Shown here one piece after another: positions 54,401 to 62,920 of a stretch of 64,000 bases of DNA. Location of the stretch: positions 1 through 64,000 of the forward strand of contig NZ_JAKZAL010000014.1 in the NCBI RefSeq assembly GCF_022538115.1. The letters are read 5' to 3'. Below the pieces are notes generated by a model. That model was not told the origin of the DNA. It saw only the letters and a program-made list of their open reading frames with translations, and ran no database searches. The stretch is from Cognataquiflexum rubidum. Lineage in GTDB: Bacteria; Bacteroidota; Bacteroidia; Cytophagales; Cyclobacteriaceae. A program made the position numbers and the translations under genes. How positions within the stretch are numbered: position 1 is the first letter of the stretch; each line of letters begins with the position of its first letter.

Positions 54401-54837
54401 TCCAAGTCCACCCAATAGCCGATTTTCTCGGTAAGGTCATCCCATTCATGTTTGAAACGCATGACCGTCTCGCGACATTTTTGGTTATATTCTTCGACGG
54501 AGATTTTTTTTCCGATATCCTCTTTGGTGATGCCGAGTTCTTTTTCAACCTGCAATTCCACAGGAAGTCCGTGTGTATCCCAACCCCCTTTTCTTTTTAC
54601 CTGAAATCCTTTCAGCGTTTTGTACCGGCAGAAAATATCTTTCAAGGTCCTTGCCATCACATGGTGGATACCCGGCGTACCGTTGGCGGACGGCGGTCCT
54701 TCAAAAAAAGTGAAGGTTTCGAAACCCTCTCTGTTGTCCACAGATTTTTTAAAAATGTCATTCTCTTTCCAGAATTGGAGGATATCTACTCCTATCTTGG
54801 GATAATCAACTTGTTTGAACTCCTGGTATTTTTTCAC
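51451..54837 (-). CDS. ileS: Isoleucyl-tRNA synthetase
   Basis: The 1128-residue class I synthetase charges tRNA-Ile. The ATP site is present as GIHHVM (HIGH-type) after PPSANGTP, and KMSKR in GNKMSKRLGN. The editing domain lies between them, with a tRNA-binding C-terminus. GTG was chosen as the start because it gives the conserved KKYQEFKQVDYPKIG N-terminus and is preceded by AAGGA five to seven bases upstream; an ATG 42 bases further up would add a non-conserved tail. lspA follows downstream on the same strand. Confidence 0.95.
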   Translation of the reverse strand: MKKYQEFKQVDYPKIGVDILQFWKENDIFKKSVDNREGFETFTFFEGPPSANGTPGIHHVMARTLKDIFCRYKTLKGFQVKRKGGWDTHGLPVELQVEKELGITKEDIGKKISVEEYNQKCRETVMRFKHEWDDLTEKIGYWVDLDDPYITFEPKYIESLWSLLRKLYDKGLLYKGYTIQPFSPAAGTGLSSHELNQPGTYKDVKDTSITAQFKVKGQNNTYILAWTTTPWTLPSNSALAIGEKLDYVKVRTFNPYTFKPVNVILAKARMAAYLNPKAQEIAMADFKAGDKLIPYEIIEEYKGKDLLGWEYEQLFPISGIALAHPAFTVVAGDYVTTEDGTGIVHLAKAFGADDFRTLVQQNIPGVFVKDDLGNDIPVVDRQGKFLPVVGEYLAAKMKEHGISAHKELGANDFYVKNYLEDDESNKEYKSTDVIISIILKNENKAFKVEKYEHTYPHCWRTDKPILYYPLESWFIKTTAYKDKLVELNKTINWKPEATGTGRFGNWLENLVDWNLSRSRFWGTPLPIWRTEDGTEEMCIGSIAELNAEMEKSIAKGFMKASPFEGKEIDLHRPYVDEVVLVSPKGEKMFREPDLIDVWFDSGAMPYAQWHYPFENEEIFKANYPADYIAEGVDQTRGWFFTLHAIAGMLFDSVAFKNVIANGLVLDKNGNKMSKRLGNAVDPFKTLNEYGPDALRWYMLSNANPWDNLKFNLEGVAEVQRRFFGTLQNTYNFFALYANLDHFVYDPAKKVPVIERAELDQWIISKLQSLISETEAAMDNYDATKATRAIMNFTVDQLSNWYVRLARKRFWRGEINKDKQAAYETLHECLSTLTQLMSSFAPFYADWLYQNLSESCREAGQVLPESVHLGDWNSADPKLIKEDLEASMQLAQDISSLVHSLRKKEKLKVRQPLQKVLIPVLNEKTKAQIQHVDDLIKSEVNIKHIEYIDDTSGILVKSVKPNFALLGKRFGPKLKQVSAAINAWGKEEISSIEKNGSFDMTLDGETVNLTLEDVLISSQDIPGWSVASDYGVTVALDVTLTEELKQEGIARDLVNRIQNLRKDMGLEVQDKITIKVAKHDDMVNSALENFASYIQTETQALSLEVNGSVTDGTLLDMDDFELTVKVEKV

Positions 54838-55087
54838 GGTATTCCTTGGGGTTTTATTTTTTCCCACCCAAAACTCCAAATTTCTGAATTGATCCTTGGG
54901 TGGATATGTCTATATCAAAAGGGTCTAATAACTAACCCTTTCAAAAGCAGGCACAAAGTTAAGAGATTTTGGGCGAATAGGGATAGCTTCCTATAGAATT
55001 CAGGTTTTTGACAGATAATTTTTGGTTTGAATTAATTTTTCAAAATGAGAAAAGCTTAAATTTAAAATTGTAACATCCCTGATTTTT

Positions 55088-55540
55088 GTGAAAAAAAGTG
55101 TTTTAACCCAAACCGATACGCAACAGTTGATCGAGAGGGTTCTTAATTTGAATCCCGATGTCAAAGCCAATTGGGGTCTGATGACCGCTACCGAGATGCT
55201 TGTCCACTGTAATTTGGCCCATCAGGGAATTCTCAAAGCTCCCAAATCTGACAAAAGTGCGACATTCAGACAACTGATGTTCAAGTTTGTCTTCTTCAAT
55301 ATCAGAAGTGAATTCCCAAAGCTGGCCAAAGGTCCAAAGAGATTTCAAACTGCTGGGAATGCCCCGGACGCTTCCTTTGAAGAAGAAAAGTCAAAATTTG
55401 TCCATATCCTGAGCAAATACCCCCAAAAAGATTACACTTTGGAAGCGTCCCATCCCGTTTTTGGTCCACTGACCCATCAGCAATGGGGAATATTTGTGTG
55501 GAGGCATGTGCACCACCACCTCAGGCAATTCGGAGTTTAA
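55088..55540 (+). CDS. DUF1569 (DinB-like) protein
   Basis: The 150-residue protein starts at GTG. It has TATEMLVHCNLAHQGIL with the first conserved His, and ends THQQWGIFVWRHVHHHLRQFG with the conserved His cluster (quoted in pieces). This fits DUF1569, a four-helix DinB-like fold that may bind a metal through three His. Cytoplasmic; function unknown. Monocistronic. Confidence 0.8.
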   Translation: MKKSVLTQTDTQQLIERVLNLNPDVKANWGLMTATEMLVHCNLAHQGILKAPKSDKSATFRQLMFKFVFFNIRSEFPKLAKGPKRFQTAGNAPDASFEEEKSKFVHILSKYPQKDYTLEASHPVFGPLTHQQWGIFVWRHVHHHLRQFGV

Positions 55541-55562
55541 AGCGATAATTTTTTTGTCAGAA

Positions 55563-56915
55563 TCAAGTGCCCGGAAGTGAAATACCTTTTACTCTCCGGT
55601 AAAGGGAAAGCGCGTACCTGTCCGTCATTCCTGAAATAAAATCCACCAAAGCCCGAAGCAACGGATAGGGATTGACTTTGATTTCCCAGCCTTCTAAAGG
55701 AAAATCCTCAGGAAGCAACCTCAGGATACTTTTGTCTTTGCCTGAATACAGTTCGGTTTGGTAGAATTTGTGGTTCAGCGCTTTTGAAAAAACTTCCAAT
55801 AAACCTTCCAAAACCTGAAATCCTGCAGCTTCTTTTTCCAAAACGGGTTTGGACCTGTAAATTTTTTTCACAGAAAGTTTAGATATTTTAGCAAGCGCGC
55901 TCGCTGAGGGGATGATGTCAGTCAATGCTTTGTCAAAATCACCTGTGAGCATCGCCTCTTCATTGGCACAAAAAGCTTCAACTGCTTCGCTGATCAGACT
56001 TCCGATCGTCATCGCCCTAAGGATGGCCAGTTTTTGGGAGTCTGTTTTGTATTTCTCTAATTTTTCAGGTTTGAATTTGTCCCCCAATATCTCGGCAAGT
56101 AACTCAATTGTCTGCTCAATACTCACCAAGCCCATGGTGCAGCCGTCTTCGAGGTCAATGATGCTGTAGCAGATATCATCGGCTGCTTCCACCAAAAAAG
56201 CAAGTGGATGCCTCAACCAACATTCTGCATTTATTTTGGTCAGTCCCAATTCTGAGGCGAGTTGGGCGTAGTCTTTTTGCTGGTCGGTAAAGAACCCAAA
56301 TTTCTTCTGACTTCTGCGGTTGTGGTCCCTCTTGAAAATGTGGGATGGTCTTGGATATTTTGTAAATGCAGCCAAAGTTGCATAAGAAAGTTTCAATCCG
56401 TTATCCTTGGAAACCAACATCCTGAAACCTTGGGCATTTCCCTCAAAATTTGTCAAATCATCCCATTCATGGGGTTTGACATGGGAGTGCCAAATGTAGC
56501 CATAAGGATGATGCTTGAAAAAATCAGAGATGGCTTCCTCACCTGCATGTCCAAAGGGCGGGTTTCCGATATCATGTGCCAATGCTGCTGCTGCTACGAT
56601 CGCACCAAAATCAGACGAATGGATTCCTTTTTCGGCGAGATTGGGATATTTACTGATGAGGTATTCACCGGCGGACTTTCCCAAAGACCTGCCAACGCTG
56701 GACACTTCCAGGCTATGGGTAAGTCTGGTGTGGACAAAACCATTTTCAGGTAGCGGAAAAACCTGGGTTTTGTCCTGAAGATTTCTAAACGGAGCAGAAA
56801 ATATGATCCTGTCGTAATCTATTTCAAACTCACTTCTAAAAGATTCAGGGGAGGCATTTTCTTTTTTCGAAGAATCAAACCTGTCCGAACTTAATAATTT
56901 TTCCCATTGCATCAT
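55563..56915 (-). CDS. dgt: Deoxyguanosinetriphosphate triphosphohydrolase
   Basis: The 450-residue HD-domain enzyme hydrolyses dGTP (and often other dNTPs) to nucleoside and triphosphate. Metal ligands are His62/His67 in HTRLTHSLEV and His114-Asp115 in LAHDIGNPPFGHAGE, with a later Asp in EAADDICYSI. The N-terminal DYDRIIFSAPFRNLQDKTQV is a family mark. The ATG giving MMQWEKLL was chosen over an upstream start that would run into the divergent gene's start region. Confidence 0.93.
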   Translation of the reverse strand: MMQWEKLLSSDRFDSSKKENASPESFRSEFEIDYDRIIFSAPFRNLQDKTQVFPLPENGFVHTRLTHSLEVSSVGRSLGKSAGEYLISKYPNLAEKGIHSSDFGAIVAAAALAHDIGNPPFGHAGEEAISDFFKHHPYGYIWHSHVKPHEWDDLTNFEGNAQGFRMLVSKDNGLKLSYATLAAFTKYPRPSHIFKRDHNRRSQKKFGFFTDQQKDYAQLASELGLTKINAECWLRHPLAFLVEAADDICYSIIDLEDGCTMGLVSIEQTIELLAEILGDKFKPEKLEKYKTDSQKLAILRAMTIGSLISEAVEAFCANEEAMLTGDFDKALTDIIPSASALAKISKLSVKKIYRSKPVLEKEAAGFQVLEGLLEVFSKALNHKFYQTELYSGKDKSILRLLPEDFPLEGWEIKVNPYPLLRALVDFISGMTDRYALSLYRRVKGISLPGT

Positions 56916-56939
56916 GTCCAAAAATACTAATTTTACCCT

Positions 56940-57740
56940 GTGATAAAATATATACAAAATCTAATTCTTTTTTCGGTATTCTTATGCTCCTGCGTCTCTG
57001 ATGCAGAGAGAAGCACTGCGCTCGTCAATGTCTTTGTGATAGATGCTCCAGGCAATTTTGAGGAAGTATGGGTGGAGATTTTGGGCGTGGAGTTAAAGAC
57101 CACAGGAACAAGGGGTCAGGACAATGCGGCTCCCGTTTTTTTTGAAAATACCCAGGGCAACAAGCAGGTCAACCTTTCCAATCTTATTTTGGATAAACAG
57201 TTTTTGGTCGGTCGAGGGGAATTATTGGTTGGAGCACTCATTGAATTGACTTTAAAACTCGGAACAGACAATTATGTGGTAATAGACGGGACGAGATTTC
57301 CATTGGTATTTGAAAGCAATGAATCGCAAAATCCTTCCCTAACAGTCAATTACACTTTAGATCCCGGAATTTCGTACGATATCTTTATTGATTTTGAGGT
57401 TTTCAGGTCTATTAAATCCCAGCCCGATCCCGCCAACGGTTTTGTGCTGAAGCCCAAACTACGTTCCTTCACCAGGGCAGATACAGGTGAAATAGCCGGA
57501 TCAATCCTTCCTCTTCAGGAAAATGCAGCTGTTTATGCCATCCGGGGAAAGGACACCGTTTCCTCCACCGCTGTTGACCTTACAACAGGAAAATTTAAAC
57601 TGAGAGGAATTTTGGGAAGCCATACTGTTTCGATTATTCCTTTCAATACAAAGTACCTACCTGAGACCATTCCGAATGTTAAGGTTGAAAGCAGAAAGAT
57701 CACCCAAATAAATGCCATTACACTCCGTCCAAAACCTTAA
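56940..57740 (+). CDS. DUF4382 lipoprotein
   Basis: The 266-residue protein starts at GTG. It has a lipobox (FLCSC, Cys about 17), then the DUF4382 core: VFVIDAPGNFEEVWVEILGVEL and a strand-rich carbohydrate-binding-like domain to about residue 165, followed by a second Ig/carboxypeptidase-like domain (AGSILPLQENAAVYAI, TGKFKLRGI). Probably attached to the outer membrane. It lies five bases upstream of ribD and 24 bases from the divergent dgt. Confidence 0.8.
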   Translation: MIKYIQNLILFSVFLCSCVSDAERSTALVNVFVIDAPGNFEEVWVEILGVELKTTGTRGQDNAAPVFFENTQGNKQVNLSNLILDKQFLVGRGELLVGALIELTLKLGTDNYVVIDGTRFPLVFESNESQNPSLTVNYTLDPGISYDIFIDFEVFRSIKSQPDPANGFVLKPKLRSFTRADTGEIAGSILPLQENAAVYAIRGKDTVSSTAVDLTTGKFKLRGILGSHTVSIIPFNTKYLPETIPNVKVESRKITQINAITLRPKP

Positions 57741-57745
57741 TTCCC

Positions 57746-58810
57746 ATGACTCAGGATGAATTGTACATGCGGAGAGCCATCGAATTGGCGGAACGGGGAA
57801 GAGGCAATGTAAGTCCTAATCCGATGGTCGGCTGTGTCATTGTGCATAATGAATCAATTATTGGTGAAGGATTTCATCAGGTATATGGAGGACCACATGC
57901 CGAACCCAATGCCATCAATTCAGTTGCAAATCGAGATTTCTTGTCTGAATCGACTGTTTATGTCTCCCTTGAGCCCTGCGCCCATTGGGGCAAAACTCCT
58001 CCCTGCGCCAATCTTTTGGTAGAAAAAAAAGTGAAGAAAGTTGTGGTTGGGGCGATGGATTCGAATCCTTTGGTAGGAGGAAAAGGAATTCAGATTTTAA
58101 AGGAAGCAGGAATTGAAGTTGTCACAGGGATTTTAGAAAAAGAAGTAAGAGAGCAGAACAAACGCTTTTTTACTTTTATCGAAAAGAAGAGACCTTATGT
58201 CATCCTCAAATGGGCCCAAACCCAAGACGGATTTGTGGCAAGAGAAAATTTTGATTCCAAGTGGATTTCCAATGCCTATTCGAGACAGCTTGTCCATAAG
58301 TGGAGGTCTGAGGAAGATGCCATCTTGGTCGGAACTTCCACCGCCAAATACGACAATCCACGGTTGAATGTCAGGGATTGGGAAGGAAAAGATCCCGTCA
58401 GGATTGTGTTGGATAGAAATTTGACTTTGGATAAGAGTTTGCATTTGTTTGACAACGCCCAACCAACCATCTGTTACAATCAAGTCAAATCAGAAAAATT
58501 TGAGAACATAGATTTGGTACAATTGAAGTCAGGTTTTGGAGTTAAGGAAGTATTGGAAGACCTGTATCAAAGGAAAATTCAGAGTCTGATCGTAGAAGGC
58601 GGAGCGCAGGTATTGAAAAGTTTTATTGAAAATGAACTTTGGGATGAGGCTCGGGTTTTTACAGGTCAGGTCCAATTTGGAAAAGGCATTTCGGCACCCT
58701 TGATCAAAGGTAAATTGCTCTCCGAATCAGAAATCATGGGGGATAGATTGGCTGTGTGGCGTCATCTTGAATCCGAGGTACAGCCTGTCCCGTTTTTTCG
58801 GGAAGGATGA
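57746..58810 (+). CDS. ribD: Bifunctional riboflavin deaminase/reductase
   Basis: The 354-residue enzyme carries out the second and third steps of riboflavin synthesis: deamination of the pyrimidine and reduction of the ribose. The deaminase half has zinc ligands His51 (PHAE, Glu53), Cys78 and Cys87 in SLEPCAHWGKTPPC. The reductase half starts near residue 150 with YVILKWAQTQDGFVA and ends with SLIVEGGAQVL. Full length. It stands apart from other rib genes. Confidence 0.95.
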   Translation: MTQDELYMRRAIELAERGRGNVSPNPMVGCVIVHNESIIGEGFHQVYGGPHAEPNAINSVANRDFLSESTVYVSLEPCAHWGKTPPCANLLVEKKVKKVVVGAMDSNPLVGGKGIQILKEAGIEVVTGILEKEVREQNKRFFTFIEKKRPYVILKWAQTQDGFVARENFDSKWISNAYSRQLVHKWRSEEDAILVGTSTAKYDNPRLNVRDWEGKDPVRIVLDRNLTLDKSLHLFDNAQPTICYNQVKSEKFENIDLVQLKSGFGVKEVLEDLYQRKIQSLIVEGGAQVLKSFIENELWDEARVFTGQVQFGKGISAPLIKGKLLSESEIMGDRLAVWRHLESEVQPVPFFREG

Positions 58811-58826
58811 AAGATCTCAAAATATA

Positions 58827-58856
58827 AGAGACTCTTCGTTTCACTCAGAGTGACGG
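58827..58856. repeat. REP-like intergenic motif
   Basis: The motif agagactcttcgtttcactc followed by agagtgacgg resembles the widespread bacterial intergenic sequence that reads GTCATTCTGAGTGAAACGAAG on the other strand. It lies in the gap after ribD. Confidence 0.6.
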
Positions 58857-58967
58857 CTGCTACAAATATGTTATTGGCAGTGAACAAGTCCAAATACCTG
58901 AAAGTTGGCTACATCGGTCATCCTTCATCGGTCAACATAAATCCATAACCATAAATTATTTAAAACC

Positions 58968-59450
58968 ATGTCCGAATCCCTCTACTTACCCGAAGCCGCC
59001 ACGAAGGCAGAAAAATACCAAGCCATACTGCCACAGATTGAGGCTTTGATCTCCTCAGAGTCAGACAGTTATGCGAATCTTGCTAATGTTGCAGCAGTGT
59101 TGCGAGAAGCTTTTGGGTTTTTTTGGGTAGGATTTTACATTGTTAAAGCGGAACAGTTGGTATTGGGACCATTTCAAGGTCCTTTGGCCTGTACGAGGAT
59201 AGCTTTTGGAAAAGGTGTTTGCGGGACGGCTTGGAAAGAAGCCAAAACGCAACTGGTTCCTGATGTGGATGCCTTTCCCGGACATATTGCCTGCAGTTCT
59301 GCTTCACGGTCTGAGATCGTGGTACCGGGATTTAAAGAAGGGAAAGTTTGGATAGTCCTTGATGTCGACAGTGACCAATTAGACGATTTTGACCAAAGCG
59401 ATGCTTTTTACCTCGAAAAATTGATGGCCTTGGTGGACAAATACTGTTAA
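58968..59450 (+). CDS. GAF-domain free methionine-R-sulfoxide reductase
   Basis: The 160-residue single GAF domain has the three Cys of the fRMsr family: Cys75 (LACTRI), Cys85 (GKGVCGTAW) and Cys109 (GHIACSSASRSEIVVP). It reduces free methionine-(R)-sulfoxide in the cytoplasm using thioredoxin-type electrons. Length and motifs are full. It ends eight bases from the convergent LOG-family gene. Confidence 0.9.
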   Translation: MSESLYLPEAATKAEKYQAILPQIEALISSESDSYANLANVAAVLREAFGFFWVGFYIVKAEQLVLGPFQGPLACTRIAFGKGVCGTAWKEAKTQLVPDVDAFPGHIACSSASRSEIVVPGFKEGKVWIVLDVDSDQLDDFDQSDAFYLEKLMALVDKYC

Positions 59451-59457
59451 GTGAAGC

Positions 59458-60030
59458 CTACTTCACTTCCCATTTTTCGATATACTTCGGTTCGAATCCA
59501 GCCATCTTATCCAATAATTCTACAGGATCGCTGCTTACTATCAATAAGTCTAACTGCGCTTGGTGCAAGAATCCTTCTTTTGCAGAATGCTGCAGAAAAG
59601 TAATCAGCCCATCATAATAGCCATTGACATTGTATAGTGCCAAAGGCTTGCTGATATAAGCCAATTGGTTGAGGGTCATGATCTCAAAAAGTTCCTCAAA
59701 AGTCCCGATTCCTCCCGGCATGGCGATAAATCCGTCGCCTTTTTCTGCCATGAGCCATTTGCGGTCACGCATGGTTTCGACGACAGTCAGTTCGGTCAAT
59801 CCTCGGTGCGCTACCTCGATGTCCACGAGTTTTTGGGGAATGATCCCATAGACATCCATCCCTGCTTCCAACATCGCATCGGCGATGACGCCCATCAACC
59901 CGACATTCCCGGCACCATATACCAAAGCCATGTTTCTTTTTACCATTTCATTTGCCAAAGCTTTTGCTCCTTCTTCGTAGATAGGATTTTTGCCTTTGTT
60001 GGAACCGCAGTAGATGGTGATTTTTTTCAT
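59458..60030 (-). CDS. LOG-family protein (TIGR00730; cytokinin-riboside-monophosphate hydrolase-like)
   Basis: The 190-residue Rossmann-like protein has the catalytic signature PGGIGTFEELFE at 105-116, with GAGNVGLMGVIADA and METMRDRK-type (VVETMRDRKWLM) flanks. Family members release bases from nucleoside 5'-monophosphates. The start was moved to the ATG giving MKKITIYCGSNKG: the upstream extension of 106 codons is repeat DNA. Confidence 0.9.
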   Translation of the reverse strand: MKKITIYCGSNKGKNPIYEEGAKALANEMVKRNMALVYGAGNVGLMGVIADAMLEAGMDVYGIIPQKLVDIEVAHRGLTELTVVETMRDRKWLMAEKGDGFIAMPGGIGTFEELFEIMTLNQLAYISKPLALYNVNGYYDGLITFLQHSAKEGFLHQAQLDLLIVSSDPVELLDKMAGFEPKYIEKWEVK

Positions 60031-60343
60031 GATGGTGATTTTTGAATAAAAGTACAAGTTGTCCCGCATAGGCGCAAAGAAAAATTTACCCCAGAGGACG
60101 CGGAGGGCACTGAGAAAAATAATATTCATGTGTCCCACAAAGACACAAAAACACAAAGAAAAAGTAAAGGCCTTAAGAAAGATACCTTGCGTTCTTGGCG
60201 AAACCATTGCGGTCATTGCGGTAAAAATTGTCCCGCGAAAAGGCGCAAAAGAAAAGAGCGAAAAAACCAAAAGGTCTTGAGAAAGACACATTGCGTTCCC
60301 AGGGAAACTGTTTCGCGCATTGCGGCAAAAATTTTTCAGAATT

Positions 60344-60960
60344 ACCAATTATCATCTGTGAAAATCTGTGTTCATCAGTGGCAAATATTTTTTCCCGCAG
60401 ACTACGCAAATTTGCGCAGAAAAAAAGAGAGGGTGTCCCGCGAAGATGCAAGAAAAATTCACCTCAGAGGACACGGAGGGCACGGAGAAAAAAATTGCAT
60501 AATATATCACGCAGAGAAAAAAAAGAGCAAAGCCCCTAAGAAATGCACCTTGCGGTCATAGCCAAACCATTGGGGTCATTGCGGTAAAAATTTTTCAGGT
60601 TTACCAATTATCATCTGTGAAAATCTGTGTTCATCAGTGGCAAATATTTTTTCCCGCAGAGTACGCAGATTGGCGCAGAAAAAAGAGGAGGTGTCCCGCG
60701 AGGATGCAAAGAAAAAATTCACCTCAGAGGACTCGGAGGGCACGGAGAAAAAAATTACATAATATATCACGCTGAAAAAAAGAGCAAAGCCTCTAAGAAA
60801 TGCACCTTGCAGTCATAGCTAAACAATTGGGGTCATTGCGGTAAAAATTTTTCAGGTTTACCAATTATCATCTGTGAAAATCTGTGTTCATCAGTGGCAA
60901 ATATTTTTTCCCGCAGACTACGCAAATTTGCGCAGAGCATATTCTCCGCAAGCCAAAATA
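60344..60960. repeat. Tandem repeat of about 258 bp, three copies
   Basis: The landmark accaattatcatctgtgaaa followed by atctgtgttcatcagtggca begins at 60344, 60603 and 60860 (periods 259 and 257). The last copy is incomplete. Confidence 0.85.
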
Positions 60961-61133
60961 AGGATACCTGATTTTTTTTCTGCGAAGGTCTGCGAAATCC
61001 GCGGGAGTAATTTTTGGATTCTGTTAATCTAAAGCTCCCGCAGACTGCGCGGATGTACGCAGAATTTTTTCACAGCAAGCTTAATCATGGAATTTCATTT
61101 TTTTTCTGCTAAGGTCTGCAAAATCCGCGGGAG
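60911..61133. repeat. Two inverted repeats of cccgcagact/ccgcggga type
   Basis: cccgcagactacgcaaattt (from 60911) is matched in inverted orientation by ctgcgaaatccgcgggag near 60990-61009. ctcccgcagactgcgcggat (from 61034) is matched by aatccgcgggag near 61122-61133. The pairs could fold into long imperfect stems. Confidence 0.6.
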
Positions 61134-61193
61134 ATATTTTCAAGACGTAGGTCATAATATCCTTTTCCAATTATTCTCCCTAATTTTGACCCC

Positions 61194-61763
61194 ATGAAAA
61201 TCTGCTTTGCCACCAACAACAAAAAGAAAATAGAAGAGGTCAAATCTGCCCTTGGAGAGGACTTTACCATAGTATCCTTGGAAGAAATCGGCTGTCGGGA
61301 AGAACTTCCCGAAACAGGTGACACCTTGGAACACAATGCCTTCCAAAAAGCCAGGTATGTCAAAGACCACTATGGTGTGGATTGCTTTGCAGACGATACC
61401 GGATTGGAAGTGGCCGCATTGAATGGAGCTCCGGGAGTTTATTCAGGGAGATTTGCCGGCGAACCAAGAAGTGATGAGAGGAATGTAGACCTGCTTTTGA
61501 GCAAAATGGAAGCAAAGGATAATAGGAAAGCGAGGTTCAGGACCGTCATTGCGCTTATTCTGAATGGGGAAGAGCATGCCTTTGACGGCATTGCGGAAGG
61601 AGAAATTATCCAACAGAGAATCGGTACGGGTGGATTTGGATACGATCCTGTATTTGTACCCAATGGATTCAAAAAAACTTTTGCTGAATTGACTTTGGAA
61701 GAAAAGAATAGCATCAGCCACCGTGGTAAGGCTGTAAAAGCTTTGGTCAACTTTCTCAAATAA
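61194..61763 (+). CDS. rdgB: Non-canonical purine NTP pyrophosphatase (dITP/XTPase)
   Basis: The 189-residue protein hydrolyses dITP/XTP to monophosphates, keeping deaminated purines out of nucleic acids. Motifs: FATNNKKKIEEV, FADDTGLEV with metal-binding Asp pair, GAPGVYSGRFAG, GGFGYDPVF and SHRGKAVKAL. Length is normal. It begins a group with udk and the secD-region genes. Confidence 0.94.
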   Translation: MKICFATNNKKKIEEVKSALGEDFTIVSLEEIGCREELPETGDTLEHNAFQKARYVKDHYGVDCFADDTGLEVAALNGAPGVYSGRFAGEPRSDERNVDLLLSKMEAKDNRKARFRTVIALILNGEEHAFDGIAEGEIIQQRIGTGGFGYDPVFVPNGFKKTFAELTLEEKNSISHRGKAVKALVNFLK

Positions 61764-61782
61764 AGTTTTAAATTTGTTACCC

Positions 61783-62400
61783 ATGAACAAACCATTTATT
61801 GTAGGTATAACCGGGGGAAGTGCATCAGGCAAGACTTTATTTTTAGATAGACTTTTGAATTCATTTGATCCTGGGGAAGTTTGTCTGATTTCTCAGGACA
61901 ATTATTACAAACCGAGACACCTGCAACCGGTGGATGAAAAAGGGATCCACAATTTTGATACGCCCAACTCCATTGATTTTGCTCAATACGCTGAAGATAT
62001 CAAGAAGATCCAAAGTGGAGAGACTGTCTACAGACAGGAATACACTTTCAATAATCCCAATAAAAAACCCAAAACCCTTGAATTTGCACCGGCGCCTGTG
62101 GTCGTGGTAGAAGGGATATTCGTACTTTATTATCCAGAGTTGGCGGACTTATTGGACCTGAAAGTATTTATCGATGCCAAAGAATACATCAAGCTTAAGC
62201 GTAGGATCGTCCGGGACAAAGTAGAGCGGGGTTATGACTTGGATGATGTTTTGTATCGGTATGAAATGCACGTGATGCCGACTTATGAAAAATACATTGA
62301 GCCTTTCAAGAACGATGCGGACCTGATTATTCCCATCAACAGGAATTTTGACCATGCCTTGGATGTCATCCGGTCCTACCTCAGGATGAAAACTAAATAA
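61783..62400 (+). CDS. udk: Uridine kinase (P-loop NTPase)
   Basis: The 205-residue pyrimidine salvage kinase has a P-loop GGSASGKT at 11-18, QDNYYKPR, the NFDTPNSIDF motif, and VVVEGIFVLYYPEL, with RRIVRDKVERGYD in the lid. It phosphorylates uridine/cytidine in the cytoplasm. The ATG was chosen over a TTG nine bases upstream. It starts 19 bases after rdgB. Confidence 0.93.
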   Translation: MNKPFIVGITGGSASGKTLFLDRLLNSFDPGEVCLISQDNYYKPRHLQPVDEKGIHNFDTPNSIDFAQYAEDIKKIQSGETVYRQEYTFNNPNKKPKTLEFAPAPVVVVEGIFVLYYPELADLLDLKVFIDAKEYIKLKRRIVRDKVERGYDLDDVLYRYEMHVMPTYEKYIEPFKNDADLIIPINRNFDHALDVIRSYLRMKTK

Positions 62401-62474
62401 CCGGAATTGCTGTAGATTCAGTTTTTTTTAGGTTAGGCCTTTTGTATTTACAAAACTTTATATATTTGCTCCCC

Positions 62475-62840
62475 GTGAGAAAACCAAGCCGACAAATAGC
62501 CTTATTCAGACAGAGAGCGACCATTCTTTTGGTTCTGTTCTTTTGTCTATTGGTGAGTGGGGCTGAATATTTTCCAAAAACTTCGGATCAGAATCAAAAA
62601 TCCAAGCAGGAAAAGTCTCAGGAATCAGGTTCTTCTTCCGAAAACCAGACTTTTTTAAATGTTGCAGTTGATGCCGTGGTTCCTTTCGTGACCGTGCTCT
62701 CCCAACAGGTATTTTATTTGATTTACGAAAACTACACTGTCGAGCCGCCCGTCACAAACGGTGTCAGCATGACATTGCCTTTGAATTTTCCTTATTGGGA
62801 GATCCTCCTTGAGAGGATTATTTCGCCCAATGCACCCTGA
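62475..62840 (+). CDS. Small membrane-anchored protein upstream of secD
   Basis: The protein is about 121 residues from a GTG start (VRKPSRQIALF). It has one hydrophobic helix (about 14-34), a Ser/Gln/Lys-rich linker, then a hydrophobic stretch and an aromatic-rich C-terminus (LNFPYWEILLERI). No family was recognised. The GTG was chosen because the codons before it are not protein-like and an upstream TTG is weaker. It sits between udk and secD on the same strand. Confidence 0.6.
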   Translation: MRKPSRQIALFRQRATILLVLFFCLLVSGAEYFPKTSDQNQKSKQEKSQESGSSSENQTFLNVAVDAVVPFVTVLSQQVFYLIYENYTVEPPVTNGVSMTLPLNFPYWEILLERIISPNAP

Positions 62841-62920
62841 TCTTTTTTCTTTCCTGAATGCCTGAGCCTATATAAGGCTTTTCCAAAAATCTTGTAATCA
62901 AACAATCAAAAATCAATCAT

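Larger units (their letters stand above)
60031..61193. repeat. Non-coding repeat region of 1.16 kb
   Basis: No gene is supported here. Blocks of purine-rich octamer-like repeats (cacaaaga, cagaggacacggagggcacg, cccgcagactacgc) fill the region. Such blocks are frequent between genes in environmental bacteria and give spurious frames. Within it lie a ~258-bp tandem repeat and two inverted repeats, described separately. Confidence 0.85.

Noticed and set aside
60031-60348. 106-codon extension of the LOG-family protein
   Set aside because: It is translated repeat DNA; the conserved protein begins at the internal ATG.
60059-60818. Several overlapping frames of 60-143 codons
   Set aside because: All fall in the repeat region, are rich in Arg/Lys/His from the repeat phrases, and occur on both strands; typical spurious annotation.
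61181-61188. TAATTTTG as a promoter -7 box for rdgB
   Set aside because: It matches TAnnTTTG but lies only five bases before the ATG and has no TTG 19 bases upstream; it would need a leaderless transcript.
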